This document shows, one piece after another, positions 10,371-21,466 of a stretch of 64,000 nucleotides of DNA. The notes beneath the pieces were generated by a model that did not search any database, had not been told where the DNA came from, and saw only the letters and a program-made list of their open reading frames with translations. Within the stretch, counting starts at the first letter, position 1, and every line of letters starts with the position of its first letter. Origin of the DNA: Ceratopteris richardii (taxonomy: Eukaryota; Streptophyta; Polypodiopsida; Polypodiales; Pteridaceae); the NCBI GenBank assembly GCA_020310875.1, contig CM035431.1, positions 20,064,267 through 20,128,266 on the forward strand. Direction: 5' to 3'. The position numbers and the translations under genes are program-made.

Positions 10371-13300
10371 CTTCTCATGATCAATGCATGTCTGCAGTAG
10401 ACTCAGATGTTTGGTACTTTGACAGTGGGGCGACCAAACATATTACCTTGCAGCGCAGTTTCTTCTCTTCACTTGAGCCTGCCCCTACAGGGAATACTGT
10501 CACATGCGCCAATAACTCCTCTTATCCTGTTATGGGAGTTGGTAAGATCATTTTGACTACTGTTGATGGTAGTTCTTTCACTTTGTCAGATGCTTTATTT
10601 GTGCCAGGGATAAAAAAGAATCTGTTATCAGTTTCTGCATTAGCCAAGATTGGCTTGGTTGTGAAATTTGTTGATGACAGGTGTACATTCCATGATCTCT
10701 CAAATGGCGATGTGATTATTGCTTCTGGCATTTTATGTCGTGGGCTGTATAAGCTCATAGACTATGAAAGATCTGTGAATGATTCGGCATGTGCAGTTCA
10801 TGATTCTCAGGCTATGTCAGATGCAAAGCTTTGGCATGCACGCTTTGGTCATCTGAATTTTGCTAGTTTGTTACGCCTGCAAAAATATGAAATGGTGTCC
10901 TCTTTGCCCAAACTTGAGGCACCTGGAAAACATGTTTGTGAAGGCTCTATTTTGGGCAAAATGCAACGTTCTTCCTTTCCAAAAGATGGTTCAGTTCGGG
11001 CTACGCAGAAATTGCAGCTTGTATAGTGATGTCTGTGGTCCTATGCAGACACCCTCTTTTGGAAATTACCTTTACTTCGTGACTTTCATTGATGATTTTT
11101 CCAGGCATGCATGGGTATATCCACTCAAAGCAAAGTCCGAAGTGTTCATGTGCTTCAAACAGTTTTTGGTTTTGGTTGAAAATCTGTCAGCATGTAAAAT
11201 GGGCACCCTCCGTTCTGATCGAGGGGGGGAATATATGTCTTCAGATTTTAATGCATTTCTGGCTGAACGTGGGATAAAACACCAGTGTACAGTGCCGTAT
11301 ACGCCTCAACAGAATGGAGTTGCTGAACGGAAGAACAGGTCTCTCATGGAGATGGCGAGGTGTATGGTCAAGAGTCAGGCTTTACCTCATAGTTTCTGGA
11401 TTGAGGTTATCATGTGTGCAGCATATGTACTGAGCAGGCGTCCCACTAAAGCGTTGCAGTCTATCACTCCATATGAGGCTTGGCATGACCGCAAGCCATC
11501 TGTTGCTCATCTGCGTGTTTTTGGTTGTTTGGAATATGCATTAGTGCCTGAACAACATCACAGAAAATTGGATGATAAGGCAGTAAAATGTATTTTTGTT
11601 GGGTACAGTTCTGAAAGTAAAGGCTATCGTCTGTATCATCCACAGACTAAATGCATTCTGGTTAGCCGTGATGTTGTCTTTGTGGAAGATGCTATTCAAC
11701 CATTGCTTTCATGTACTAAGGAGACATCTGTTAGCTCCAAAGACATGTATGATACTTTGATGCCTCTTTTTACAGGTGGACAGTCTAGTGCTGGTCCTAA
11801 TGAGGCAACTTCTCAGCCTCTACAGGTTTCATATGATGATGCAGATCATTCCATTTCTTATGCAAATTTACATGATGCACTTGCTGATGAGAGAGCTGAT
11901 ATTGAGCAGGCAAAAACTATGCCAAAATGGCTGGTGCAGACTTTGCGTGACAGCAAATTAGATGCACCTTTGTCATATCGTACTCGTTCAGGCTCTCATA
12001 GTGCCTCCTTTGCATCAGATTGCTATGCTATGGCTGCATCTAGTCTCTGTGATGAGAATGAGCCCTTTTCTTTTGATGAAGCACAGAATTCAGAAAATTG
12101 GATGGCTGCTATGCAATCTGAATATGATGCTATAATGAAGAATGGTACATGGTCTTTATGTGACTTGCCTCCTGGCAAGAAGGCCATTGGCACTAAGTGG
12201 GTATACAAGCTGAAGCGTAAACCTGATGGTACAGTTGACAAGTATAAGGCTAGGCTTGTTGCAAAGGGTTATGCGCAGGAAAGAGGCATTGATTTTGATG
12301 AGACCTTTGCACCTACATGTCGTATGACTACTGTTCGGAGCATTTGTGCACTTGCAGCTCATCATGGTTGGAATGTATATAAATTGGACATTAAAACAAC
12401 ATTTCTGAATGGTGACTTGCATGAAGAAGTGTATGTTTTTCAGCCCCGTGGCTTTGTGGAGAAAGGGCATGAAAACCAAGTGTGCAGGTTAAAGAAGGCG
12501 TTATATGGTTTAAAGCAAGCAACACATGCTTGGTATGAGAAGATACATGCCTATCTGATTGCACATGGTTTTGAGAATAGTCCAACTGAAAGCACCTTAT
12601 ATGTTAAGCATGCTAATGATGTGCTTCTGATCATTGTTGTCTATGTTGATGACATGTTGCTCACTGGTCCTATTGAGACGCATATTGCTGATTTTAAGGC
12701 TGATTTGCATGCCTCATTTGAGATGTCTGATTTGGGGCATTTGCATCACTATTTGGGCATTCAGTTTATGCAAGTTGATGGTGGTATGGCTTTGTGTCAA
12801 ATGAAATATATTGACACCTTATTGCAGCATTTTGGCCTTGAAGACTGTAAGCCTATTGCCACTCCTATGGAGACAGGTTTACGATTGAGTCTTCATGATG
12901 TTGGAGATGCATTTGATGTTGTTCTCTATCAGTAAGCTATTGGATGCTTGATTTACTTATGCATTACTCGGCCAGATATTCAGTTTGCTGTCTCACAGAT
13001 GAGCAGGTTTATGCATTGCCCAGGAGTCACGCATTGGAAGGCGGTTACGCGCATCTTTCGCTACTTGAGTGGTACTCGGCTACTTGGGTTGTTTTATCCC
13101 AAGGGGGGATCACTACCGCCAGATTTGCATGCTTTTTCTGACTCAGATTGGGCTGGTTGCTATGACACTCGTGTGTCCACCAGTGGTTTTTGCTTCATGC
13201 TTGGTAGCTCATGTATATCTTGGTTGAGCAAGAAGCAGCCTACTGTGGCCACTTCCAGTTGTGAGGCTGAGTATAGGGCAGCTTTCACAGCGACTGTTGA

Positions 13301-13598
13301 GTGTGTGTGGCTCAGACGCCTTATGGCTGATTTGGGTGTTGGCCAGTCTTCTGCCACCACCATCTTCACTGACAGTCAGAGCGCATTGGCGGTTGCGAGG
13401 AACCCTGTGTTCCATGCTCGCACTAAGCACATTGAGGTGCATTATCACTATGTCAGGGAGAGGTTCTCTGCTGGGGAGATCAGTTTGGCATATGTGCCCA
13501 CGCAGGAGAACATTCCAGACCTTTTCACGAAGGCTCTGCCTAGGGAGAAGTTTGAAGCTTTCCGCAAAGCTTTGGGCTTACTTCCTTTTGTGGAGTGA
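10371..13598 (+). pseudogene. Copia K pol: protease, integrase, RT, RNase H
   Basis: Protease has WYFDSGATKHIT with the catalytic Asp at 10421-10423. The integrase zinc finger begins with LWHARFGHLN, but its second Cys position reads CEGS instead of CEGC. A frameshift lies near 11020, then the core follows with SDVCGP, RSDRGGEY and NGVAERKNR (DDE complete). RT has KLDIKTTFLNG and YVDD at 12642-12653. A TAA at 12933-12935 precedes RNase H (DSDWAGC, SSCEAEYRA, KHIEVHYHYVRE). The product ends at 13598, 74 bases before the 3' LTR. Domain order PR-INT-RT-RH identifies Ty1/Copia. Confidence 0.93.
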
Positions 13599-13672
13599 TT
13601 TCCACATAGCTTGGCACTTCCTTATACATGAGTGCCAGCTCCTTGTTCACCGCATCACTCCCAAGGAGGATT

Positions 13673-13902
13673 TGTTGATATATTTAGGTAGTGATGTGTG
13701 TGAACACTCTAGGACCGCCGTGGCACTTTTTTCCCTCTTTAGGAGGTTTTTTTCCCCCGGCTTGTATATACGCCTATTGCCCTAATGGGCTACTTATCTT
13801 TGTACATTCTCTAGTAATACATTCAGTCTTGTGTGTTGTGCTCCAAGCTTCTTCTTCTTCCTTGTGCTGTTCGCATGCTTCCGAAGATGTCTAACTCCAA
13901 CA
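13673..13902 (+). repeat. Copia K 3' LTR
   Basis: The 230-base direct repeat of 8741-8970 has seven substitutions. It is preceded by a weak polypurine tract (CCAAGGAGGA, 13661-13670) and followed by ACACC, the right target duplication. Confidence 0.95.
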
Positions 13903-15071
13903 ACACCCCCTAGGCCAGACTCCCCACTAGAACTACCAGCAGAGGAAGAAACCGTGACTATTCCGGTGGAGGAAACTTTTGAAGAAGCATATGAACCCCA
14001 AACCATCCCAGGCGGACGAGTCACGGCCAAAGGCCAGACAACTTTTGAACTTCCTACTCCCGCATGGATGAAGACGATTGAGGAACTTGGCTGAACCCAC
14101 TCAACATGTGTGGAAGCTCAGTTACATGCAATGGCCATGCTAGAAGAACAAATTTTACAATCACCGTATTATGCTCACTTGGCCCCTTGTAGGTACATAT
14201 CTGGGCACGAGCTACAATATGAGCCGTATTTTATGTTAATGGTAGAATATCAGCTGGCCATCGAAAATGAAACAGGCAAGAAGCCCTCCCATGCAACTCA
14301 ATTTGAGCCTGAAGATTTGCCAACGGACGCGCAGAGAGGCGAGATCTATCAACCAACTTGGCGCCAAGATTTATTACAGGAATATCCCGAGATGATGAGC
14401 ACATGGGCCAAGGCACCACTCCACTTGAAGTACAACCCATGTTGGGGACCCATGCCACATCACCAATCCTGGAAGGCATTTGCCATTAAAGTACAGAACA
14501 ACAAGCAATGTCAGGACTGGCTCAATTACTCGTACTTCACTCACACACAGGACCACCCACATTAGGCTATATGATGGCCACGATTCGCCATTGGCTCCCC
14601 CACTTAAAACATATGGACGATGTAGCAGTGCATATGACTGTCAAAATTTTTGACATGATGCAGATGGTATTCAAAGTCTTCCATCGTGTCAAGGAACCAC
14701 ATGTGAACACCCCGAGTTTCGAGCATGGCAACCAAGATCTAGCATATGACATGAGCACGACACCATCGCTCCGGGTGTGTTATGCCTGGCACTATCGAAT
14801 CAAATACTTACCGGCGTGCTATAAGCAGACCTTCGAAAAAATGTTCACCACAGGTTTTTGGGAGTATCACTCAGAAGTGTTCATAAGCAGGCCTACACAT
14901 CTACTACAATTATTTGCCTGTGAGCAACTGGTATACTCCACACATTACAGACTCCCGCCACTAGAGGAACCTCAACCCATTGATTGGGAAAAACTAGAAG
15001 CTGATCTAGCAAGAGGTATCCGCATTTCCGAACACACCCTCGCTCAGGACCTACTACAGAATTATATCTAA
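13903..15071 (+). pseudogene. Element B: ORF2, 3' part after the Copia insertion
   Basis: This continues ORF2 in the same order as element C (50353-51560). Blocks conserved with C include TIPVEETFEEAYEPQ, SWKAFAIKVQNN, YMMATIRHWLPHL, YLPACYKQTF, TTGFWEYHSEVF and PTHLLQLFACEQ. It ends at 15071 with a conserved LAQDLLQNYI tail, which in C is LAIDILQQYI. There is a TGA near 14092 and a frameshift near 14540. The conserved C-terminal block is the best-preserved part of ORF2 and may be its functional core. No known family is recognised with confidence. Confidence 0.75.
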
Positions 15072-15107
15072 CAAACCCTGCAACAAGGTTCTGTCGGGGA
15101 CGACAGA

Positions 15108-15124
15108 AGCGAGAGGGAGGGGGG
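15108..15124 (+). promoter_or_regulatory. Element B polypurine tract
   Basis: AGCGAGAGGGAGGGGGG-type purine run directly before the LTR start TGTTGG. It primes plus-strand DNA synthesis and fixes the 3' LTR start. Element C has AGGGGGGGAGAG at the same place. Confidence 0.85.
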
Positions 15125-15768
15125 TGTTGGCAGTAGCCAGAGGCATATAAGACATGGAAGCATGTGAAGACAAAACACAAAGAAGTAGCTGAGAGCTAGT
15201 CAAATTATTTTTTCAAACAAATATGTTTCAAAATACTCTTCAAAAACCTCCAACAGTGATTTTCATCACTATTGTAACATATGTAACATAGAAAAACACT
15301 TTTAGTAAATTGTAGCTCCATTTTTATCAAGCCAAGGAGTCCTCGAGCTTGAGGAGCTTAGGTAGAACGAGCCTACCAATTTTGGTTATTTTTAGATATT
15401 GTTTACCCTTTTAAATAGAACCTAAAACCTATTTTTTAACTATGCCGGTCACTAGATGTGAAACCGGTCAAAACTAGTCTAGAATCTATAAAAAGAGCTA
15501 GAGAGCTCATTTTTGAGGTTAGCTAGTGTAGACTTGTATGAGCTAGAGTGAGCTTGAGCTTGTAATTGATCTTAAGCAATAGAGTCTATTTTCCTACCTT
15601 CCATTGTGTCTTGCTTGTCTCCTACATGTGTGTGTGTATGTGTGTGCGCATCTCTATGCTTCTCACCTTCACTCTCACTACATCTCACATTCACGATCTT
15701 CATATCACTCCTATCTCTTCTGCGGATTGACATTAAGGAGGTGGAGCTTCTTAACGTGGTTCTCACCA
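15125..15768 (+). repeat. Element B 3' LTR
   Basis: It starts TGTTGGCAG after the polypurine tract and ends TTCTCACCA, matching the CTACACCA end of the element A LTR. It contains a TATA box (TATAAAAAG, 15487-15495), the CTCGAGCTTGAGGAG block shared in inverse with A and C, and a TG microsatellite (15625-15645). No 5' partner is present because the element is truncated. Confidence 0.85.
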
Positions 15769-16349
15769 TTGTGCTAGAGCAACACAAGGGTGATATGGAC
15801 AGTGCAAGAGGGTAACACAATTGACCAGGCAGTGTCGATGGTAGGGCATGCGGCAATGGTACGAGCCAACATTAGAGATAACGGACGTGTCAACAGTGAA
15901 ATTGAGCAAGCCACATACACAAAGGTACTTGGAAATCTCATCAGGGATACTTGCGCTAAAGGTAGTGATATGGTAAAGGAGCTCCATAGTCGTAGAAGGA
16001 ATAAACACATGAAAACAAATCGCTTAAGCACACAAAATGCACATAGTAAACACAGGGCACACAAGATAAACACAATAAAAGAGATAAAGCAAAAATCACA
16101 GATTAAGTAGACATGTTGTAACAAGTAGCATGCAACAAATCATAAAAGTGAGCACCATAGAGGATATCCGACCATCATGCATTTATAAAAAGCATATCTC
16201 CACAATGAATATAAAAGGAAGAAGAGCGGTGCTAGGAGTAAGTCAGCAACCCATGACAAAAAGCGTGCAGGTGATGTGAGAAGAAAAATTCCAAAAATAA
16301 GGATATGAAATACATTACGACCAACAGGTCAACTGAAAAAACACCGAAA
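15769..16349. other. Unassigned sequence between element B and D1
   Basis: About 580 bases without a recognisable gene. A frame of about 106 codons (15790-16110, plus) has no familiar motif and I do not call it. Removing D1 joins this segment directly to the 3' flank of Gypsy G (21968 onward), so it may be the untranslated 3' end or LTR of G. Confidence 0.4.
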
Positions 16350-16354
16350 CACTC
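16350..16354 (+). repeat. D1 target-site duplication, left copy (CACTC)
   Basis: CACTC occurs immediately before the element start and again at 21963-21967 immediately after its end, a perfect 5-base duplication that defines the D1 ends. Confidence 0.85.
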
Positions 16355-16489
16355 TATTGGAAAACAATGTCACATCAGTGCAAAATCCAGTTAGGGCAAA
16401 AACCCTAATTTTGGTACTTAGTCATTTTTGGCACAAAAATGGGTAAAATTTTTACGAACCTATCTTGTAGAGCTTGAAGAGAGATTTAT

Positions 16490-16835
16490 TGTGGGATTTG
16501 AACTCATGACCTATCGGCTTGGAGTATGATGGGCTAACCACTTGCCCCAAAAGCCATGGTTGAGGATTACTTCCTAATCCTCCCTGTTAGGGTGTGGTTC
16601 AACCATCTCCTACCTGTCATTTCTTGAGTCTAACACTCTCCTCCCCTTCTAGAGATCATTGTCCTCAATGATCAATCCTTGATCTCCCCTTGAATTGATG
16701 TCCTCACCCTTGCACAGTCTTTTGAACCTTCTTGCTCTCAACCTCGGTCTCTTGAACTCTTGCTCTCAACCTTGGTCTCTTGAACCTTGCCTTTCTGCTT
16801 CTTGGCCACTTGCCTACGGACTTGCCTTGTTTGCA
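16490..16835 (-). repeat. TRIM I 3' LTR
   Basis: On minus it starts TGCAAACAAGG and ends GAGTTCAAATCCCACA. The last 70 bases look like a degenerate tRNA: GGCAAGTGGTTAGCCC resembles an A box, GAGTTCAAATCC a B box. An internal motif CTCAACCTTGGTCTCTTGAA (plus) is repeated in tandem. Confidence 0.7.
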
Positions 16836-17095
16836 ACCTTGGTCTCTTGAGCACCTTGTTCTCAACCTCAGTATCTTGAACCTGGTTCTCACCCATGCTA
16901 AGTATCTTGGATCCTCAATTTAATGCTTCCATTAGAACGTTCATTTCGAGAGCTTTCCAACTGTATCTTACACATCTAAATCCGACTTACGGATTGGGAG
17001 ATACACTCTAATCTATGTTGGACTCACCTTTGAAATCGACGCATGCGCCTTCCATCCACCTTGCCCAAGTCTAGTTCTTAAGCTTTGATACCAAT

Positions 17096-17429
17096 TGTGG
17101 GATTTGAACTCGTGACCTACTAACTAGGATTATGATGGGCTAACCACTTGCCCCAAAAGCCATGGTTGAGGATTACTTCTTAATCCTGCCTCTTAGGGTG
17201 TGGTTCAACCATCTCCTGCCTATCATTTCTTGAGTCTAACACTCTCTTCCCCTTCTAGAGATCATTGTCCTCAATGATCAATCCTTGATCTCCCCTTGAA
17301 TTGATGTCCTCACCCTTGCATAGTCTTTTGAACCTTCTTGCTCTCAACCTCGGTCTCTTGAACCCTTGCTCTCAACCTTGGACTCTTGAACCTTGCCTTT
17401 CTGCTTCTTGGCCACTTGCCTTGTTTGCA
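17096..17429 (-). repeat. TRIM I 5' LTR
   Basis: Second copy of the TRIM repeat. On minus its tRNA-like end abuts the primer-binding site at 17082-17093; on plus its other end abuts the D1 primer-binding site at 17434. Confidence 0.7.
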
Positions 17430-17433
17430 ACCT

Positions 17434-17445
17434 TGGTATCAGAGC
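17434..17445 (+). promoter_or_regulatory. D1 primer-binding site, tRNA-iMet type
   Basis: TGGTATCAGAGC followed by ATTCAAGCTCTCAGG. D2 has the corresponding leader on the minus strand, with TGGTACCAGAGC (33866-33877) and a second, decayed TGGCATTAGAGC about 25 bases further in. Confidence 0.8.
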
Positions 17446-20400
17446 ATTCAAGCTCTCAGGCTCTCAGGTTCCCAGACTTCCAGGTTTACAACATATGATT
17501 TAAGAGCATCTTCTAACATTTGACATTTGACATATACAGTTAATCTAGATGAGTAGAGATTTGAGAATTAGACAAGTATGTTACATGTTTATTCATCAGT
17601 GTGGAGTATGAAGTTGATGATCTGTTAGCAGCCAAATACTTTTGGAAGAGTATGCAAATACTTTACAGAAGTATTATTTGAAGAACAAGACTTGATGAAG
17701 AAAAGGCTACTTCAAATTCAAGGAAAAACAATGTTTTGGAGAAGATGAAGGAACCAGATCAACATCAAATCACAGGTATCAATTTCTACTATCAAATTAT
17801 CATTTGCATGTCATATCTTAGAAGAGCAGTTATGAAGAGATTTGAAAGATTCAAGAAGTGCTTTCAAACACTTTCATTATTTTGAAAGTTAAAGCATTAG
17901 CTACATCAAAACTGTCAAGAACAAGGAGATTAGATGAGTTTTGATGATCTCTTTCATGGCAAGAAAGCTTATCTAAGAAGAAAAATTTGGAGATGGGATG
18001 AGTTTTGTTTTCAGCCAATTTTGTGTTGTAAGTTGGTTGGATATCCAGGTACAGAATTTGATCTAGGTACACTAGAGAGGTAATTTAATATTCAGCCAAC
18101 TCAAGGTAAAAGGTTGGTGAATTCAGTCATATCAGTCACATTTGAAGCAGAGTTTTGTTTCAGAGATATGAGGAGATGGTAAAACATGATTCTATGTTCA
18201 CTTCCATTTGTATACCATGTTTGTTTTGTCTCTTACTCTTAGCACTAGAGGAAGAGAAAAGTTCATTTGAAGAAGTTAAAAGTGCTTGCTACTTCAAGAT
18301 GAGAGAACGAAAGGTATGGAAGAGAAGTTTGAAGATGTTGACATCATCAAGTGGAATAAAGATGCAGAAAAAGAAGGTCCAACAATTCCAAAGGGAAAGT
18401 AAGACTTCCTTTTCTCTTATATTTTCCATATATTTTTCCTACTTTTATCGTCTACATCCAAAGACAAGTCTACGAGAACATCTTGTGAAAAAGATAATTT
18501 AAAGAAGAAGTGGTTCCTTCTTTTGCATTATACTCGGTCATGATTTAGTAGATTTGACAAAGAATGCATTGAGAGAAACAAAAGCAACAGACTTTGAAGA
18601 CAACTTGTATATTTTGACTCATATGTATGAGTATATATATAAGTTGAAGATTTCGAGCAAGCAAGCTATATATTCCCTCAAAGAATTCTTAGAGTGTCAA
18701 TCTAAAGCTATTTGGTATATGAAAAGTTGCAAAGAATTATATTTCTTCTTTATCTAACTCTTGAGGTAAAAGAGTATTTGTAGAAGATGTTGGAGACTTG
18801 AAGAGAGGTTTTATGTTTGGAAAAGTTACCTCATATTCAATATTTTAAGAAAACTTCAGAAAATTCATATTTTTGATGTACCAGTCAGTTGAAGAATCTA
18901 CTTTCTATGTTTGTCTTGACTTTTGTATACATACTTGTATTCAAAAAAGGTGTTCCATCAGATCCTGCAACTTGATTGAGAAGTGGAGTTAGCCAAAAGA
19001 AAGTCAAGCAGATACTATCACATTTCACCCAAGTAGAATATGAAGATATGAAGTATCAACTTGCAGCTTTTGGAGTGCTCAAGGTGAGAAGTTTGTCCAC
19101 TTATGTTTCAAGTAGGAGTTGTAGATTCTTGGGAAGGATTTGTTTGAAGAAAAGTTTTACAACTTTGTGAGAAGCATGGATACTTGGAGACATTCAGGTG
19201 GCAAATCAAACATTCAGTCATGAAGGTTTGATGAGAGTAGATTCTACACAGTTATTTTAGATAATTGATCTTGGACGATCTCGTATGATCTTGTAAGATC
19301 TTGATAGATCTTGTATAATTTTGGATGATCTTGGATGATCTTGAATGATCATGAAGATCTTGAGTATTTATGAGTCAGATATCTATTCTTTGTTTGTGAA
19401 AGTTCTTTAACATTGGAGGAAGTAAGTCAAAGGTTCAGATTCTATCAGATTTGTATTGCAGAGGAATAGAAAAAGATACTTGTTATGTTGCAGAAGGTTA
19501 TGAATCCTAAAATGCTTTCAACAAGGTTTTTATGATAGATCAGCTAACCTTATTCTAGATTTTTGGGAAGTTGAAGAATGACAGGGAAAGCTATTGGCAT
19601 ATGCACTATGCTAATAAAAAGCGTTCAGAAGTTTTGTTTCATACACATGTATTAATGTTATGAAAAATCAGATTTATGAAGGAAGACATTCCAGGTTTCA
19701 TAAAGTCTGATATATTTGAAGAATTCTGGATACTAGTGTTAAATCATCCAGGGGGTGATGAAACATGAAGACTTATTTTTTAGCCATATGTGAAAGAATA
19801 CAGAGTCATACCTATAAGAATTCCAGGTATTCCTATATTTCCTTTGTCAGTTTCTCTTTATATTCCAACTTTGAAAGAAGAAGGAAGAAGGAGAATGTCT
19901 AGAGAAAGTTCCTGTTAAGTGTTCCTGATCAAGAGAAGTTTCTAGAGTTCTATTGAAGAGAAATTTGATATTTCAGAGAGGTATGTTTTCAGAAGTGTGC
20001 ACATATATGTTTATACCAGGTTCTGAAGGAAAGAGGTATGAAGGACTTACAAATAGAACAAAGATGAAGATAAGATGACATCATAGATATGAAATTTTGG
20101 TAAGACTCTCATGAGTTGAGTTGAGTATAGTCAAAGATGAACCAGCTAGTGTTCATAATACACTAAGTTGTGAGTTGTTAGTCACAAGTCCCAAGATTCA
20201 GTCCTTGATTATGTTTAGTGTATTTACAAGACACATCAGAAGTACGTTGAGAAAGCTTTCGTAAGGTAAATGCAAATATGTGGATCCTAGAAGACAGGAG
20301 ATAGCAGGTTCAGAGGCAATACTTGCTACATTTGTTATCAAGAAAATGATTGCTTGATGAGTACACTATTGGATATCTAGTTTGCATATTTTCTCAAGTA

Positions 20401-20492
20401 TTATGGTTCATATTCAGCAAGTTCAGGTTTTTGAAGTTTGAAGAAAGTCAAATTCAGTTTTGAAGAAGACTTTTGAAGAAAAGGTTTGAAGG
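17446..20492 (+). other. D1 internal region, no recognisable coding sequence
   Basis: About 3 kb of AT-rich DNA that matches D2 (33865 back to about 31145) along most of its length. Open frames are short, do not line up between D1 and D2 and carry no gag or pol motif. Since both copies share it, it is part of the element, not host DNA. Its conservation may reflect only common descent. Confidence 0.7.
19258..19365 (+). repeat. GATCTTG-type minisatellite in D1
   Basis: Imperfect 10-12-base tandem units of the form GATCTTGGAT are repeated about nine times. The D2 counterpart (about 32008-32045, minus) has only a few units, so the run expanded in D1 or shrank in D2. Confidence 0.75.
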
Positions 20493-20931
20493 TTCCAAAT
20501 CCATTTAGGGCAAAAACCCTAATTTTAGTACTTAGTCATTTTTGGCACAAAAATGGGTAAAATTTTTATGAGTCTATCTTGTAGAGCTTGAAGAGAGATT
20601 TCCAACCGTATATGACATTCAATCATCAGAGATTAGATTTGGGAGAAAACCCTAACCCTAATTTTCTACTGATTTAGGGTTTTGATCTCATATGATAGCT
20701 CTCGGCATGAGGATCATAAAAATGTTGTCAAATCATTCATCAGGTAGTCAGAAGTGTTAAAAAGAAGGTCAAGATGTTATTTTTAAAGTTAGCTAAAAGC
20801 AACTTTAAAAATAAAGCAAACTCACTTAAAATAAAGCAAACTCACTTAAAATAAAGCAAAATCAATTTGAAAAGTGATATGATTAAAATAAAGCACTTTT
20901 TTGTGAGTTTTTCACATGGAGCTTTAAAACC

Positions 20932-20939
20932 TATATAAG
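20932..20939 (+). promoter_or_regulatory. D1 LTR TATA box
   Basis: TATATAAG in the context ACCTATATAAGAGAG. The D2 LTR has a TATA box at the same relative place (near 34909-34917, minus). It would start transcripts about 70-80 bases upstream of the LTR-borne open frame. Confidence 0.65.
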
Positions 20940-21037
20940 AGAGTCTTGGGTCACTTTGTTAGACATCACACACCAATTGGCAATGCCAGTTCTTGGTCCC
21001 TCAGTAGAGGTGGTGCTCTAGCACACATGGGGCAGCC

Positions 21038-21466
21038 ATGGTGCACTCTAGGAGCATGTTGAGGAGCAGCTATGGAGTTCTTCTTGGAGACAAGTGTGCT
21101 CACGCTCTTGCTTATGGAGAGGGATTACCCATCAACAACTTGGTAGTGTGGATCAACCATCCACATGATGTATTTGAAGATTGTCTTCTACATGAAGATT
21201 TCGATTTACTTCAAAGACATTGGATGGAGGTTAACATAAGATTTGCAACTTGTGTTAAGAATTCAGGTATATATTCTCTTTATGCACACAGGTACTACTT
21301 GGAGCTTATGGAGGCAGTGGCATCCATATCAGGAGGAGTCCTATTCAGCATAGGTACAAGAGAATCAGTACATGTATGCTTTATGCATATTTGGATGAGG
21401 TGTTTGAGAAGGTATGCTCATATGAGTTTGAGGATTTCTGACAGCAAACTTGTTAGTATTCTTTAG
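21038..21466 (+). CDS. Hypothetical 142-residue protein encoded inside the D1 LTR
   Basis: The start is ATG 21038 in a strong plant context (GCAGCCATGG). The frame is open for 142 codons. D2 has the partner frame at 34439-34804 (121 residues, minus). Shared segments include VFEDCLLHED, LLQRHWM, SLYAHRYYL, GVLF.IGTRES and CFMHIWMRC. Length differences between the copies are one codon near residue 18 and two codons near residue 30, both multiples of three. That pattern and many conservative changes suggest past selection on protein. It is Cys/His-containing and lacks an obvious signal peptide. Two very short upstream frames precede it. No known family recognised; it could also be chance conservation of a young LTR. 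Confidence 0.45.
   Translation: MVHSRSMLRSSYGVLLGDKCAHALAYGEGLPINNLVVWINHPHDVFEDCLLHEDFDLLQRHWMEVNIRFATCVKNSGIYSLYAHRYYLELMEAVASISGGVLFSIGTRESVHVCFMHIWMRCLRRYAHMSLRISDSKLVSIL

Larger units (their letters stand above)
8741..13902 (+). mobile_element. Copia K: complete but inactivated Ty1/Copia element nested in element B
   Basis: The element has two 230-base LTRs, a tRNA-iMet primer-binding site, gag, protease, integrase, RT and RNase H in Copia order, and flanking near-identical 5-base repeats. The LTRs differ at 7 of 230 positions, so insertion is recent relative to its host element B, which is heavily decayed. Three in-frame stops (9440, 9926, 12933) and a frameshift near 11020 split the polyprotein, so it needs proteins from another copy to move. 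Element J (47203-49765) is a related remnant. Confidence 0.95.
2861..15768 (+). mobile_element. Element B: 5'-truncated Ty3/Gypsy element with ORF2
   Basis: The body runs in order: integrase core (from about 2880), integrase C-terminus, a second retropepsin, a WxPK tail, ORF2, a polypurine tract and a 3' LTR. It is interrupted by Copia K at 8741-13902. The 5' LTR, leader, gag, first protease, RT and RNase H are missing; homology to element C starts in mid-integrase, so this copy is truncated. All coding parts contain stops or frameshifts, so it cannot move on its own. Together with element C it defines one family. Confidence 0.88.
16490..17429 (-). mobile_element. TRIM I: miniature LTR element inside the D1 5' LTR
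   Basis: Two direct copies of a 334-346-base repeat (16490-16835 and 17096-17429) flank about 260 bases. On the minus strand the right copy ends ...AAATCCCACA and is followed by ATTGGTATCAAAGC, a tRNA-iMet-type primer-binding site (17082-17093). This gives LTR, PBS, short non-coding interior, LTR in 940 bases, the definition of a terminal-repeat retrotransposon in miniature. The copies are about 90% alike by eye with one 12-base length difference. No clear target duplication is seen, so its right flank was probably deleted. Confidence 0.75.

Noticed and set aside
15790..16110. Frame of 106 codons next to the B LTR
   Set aside because: Unremarkable composition, no homologue in the window and an overlapping frame of similar length on the other strand.
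18155..18502. Frame of 115 codons in the D1 interior
   Set aside because: It has no motif and is not kept as an open frame in D2.
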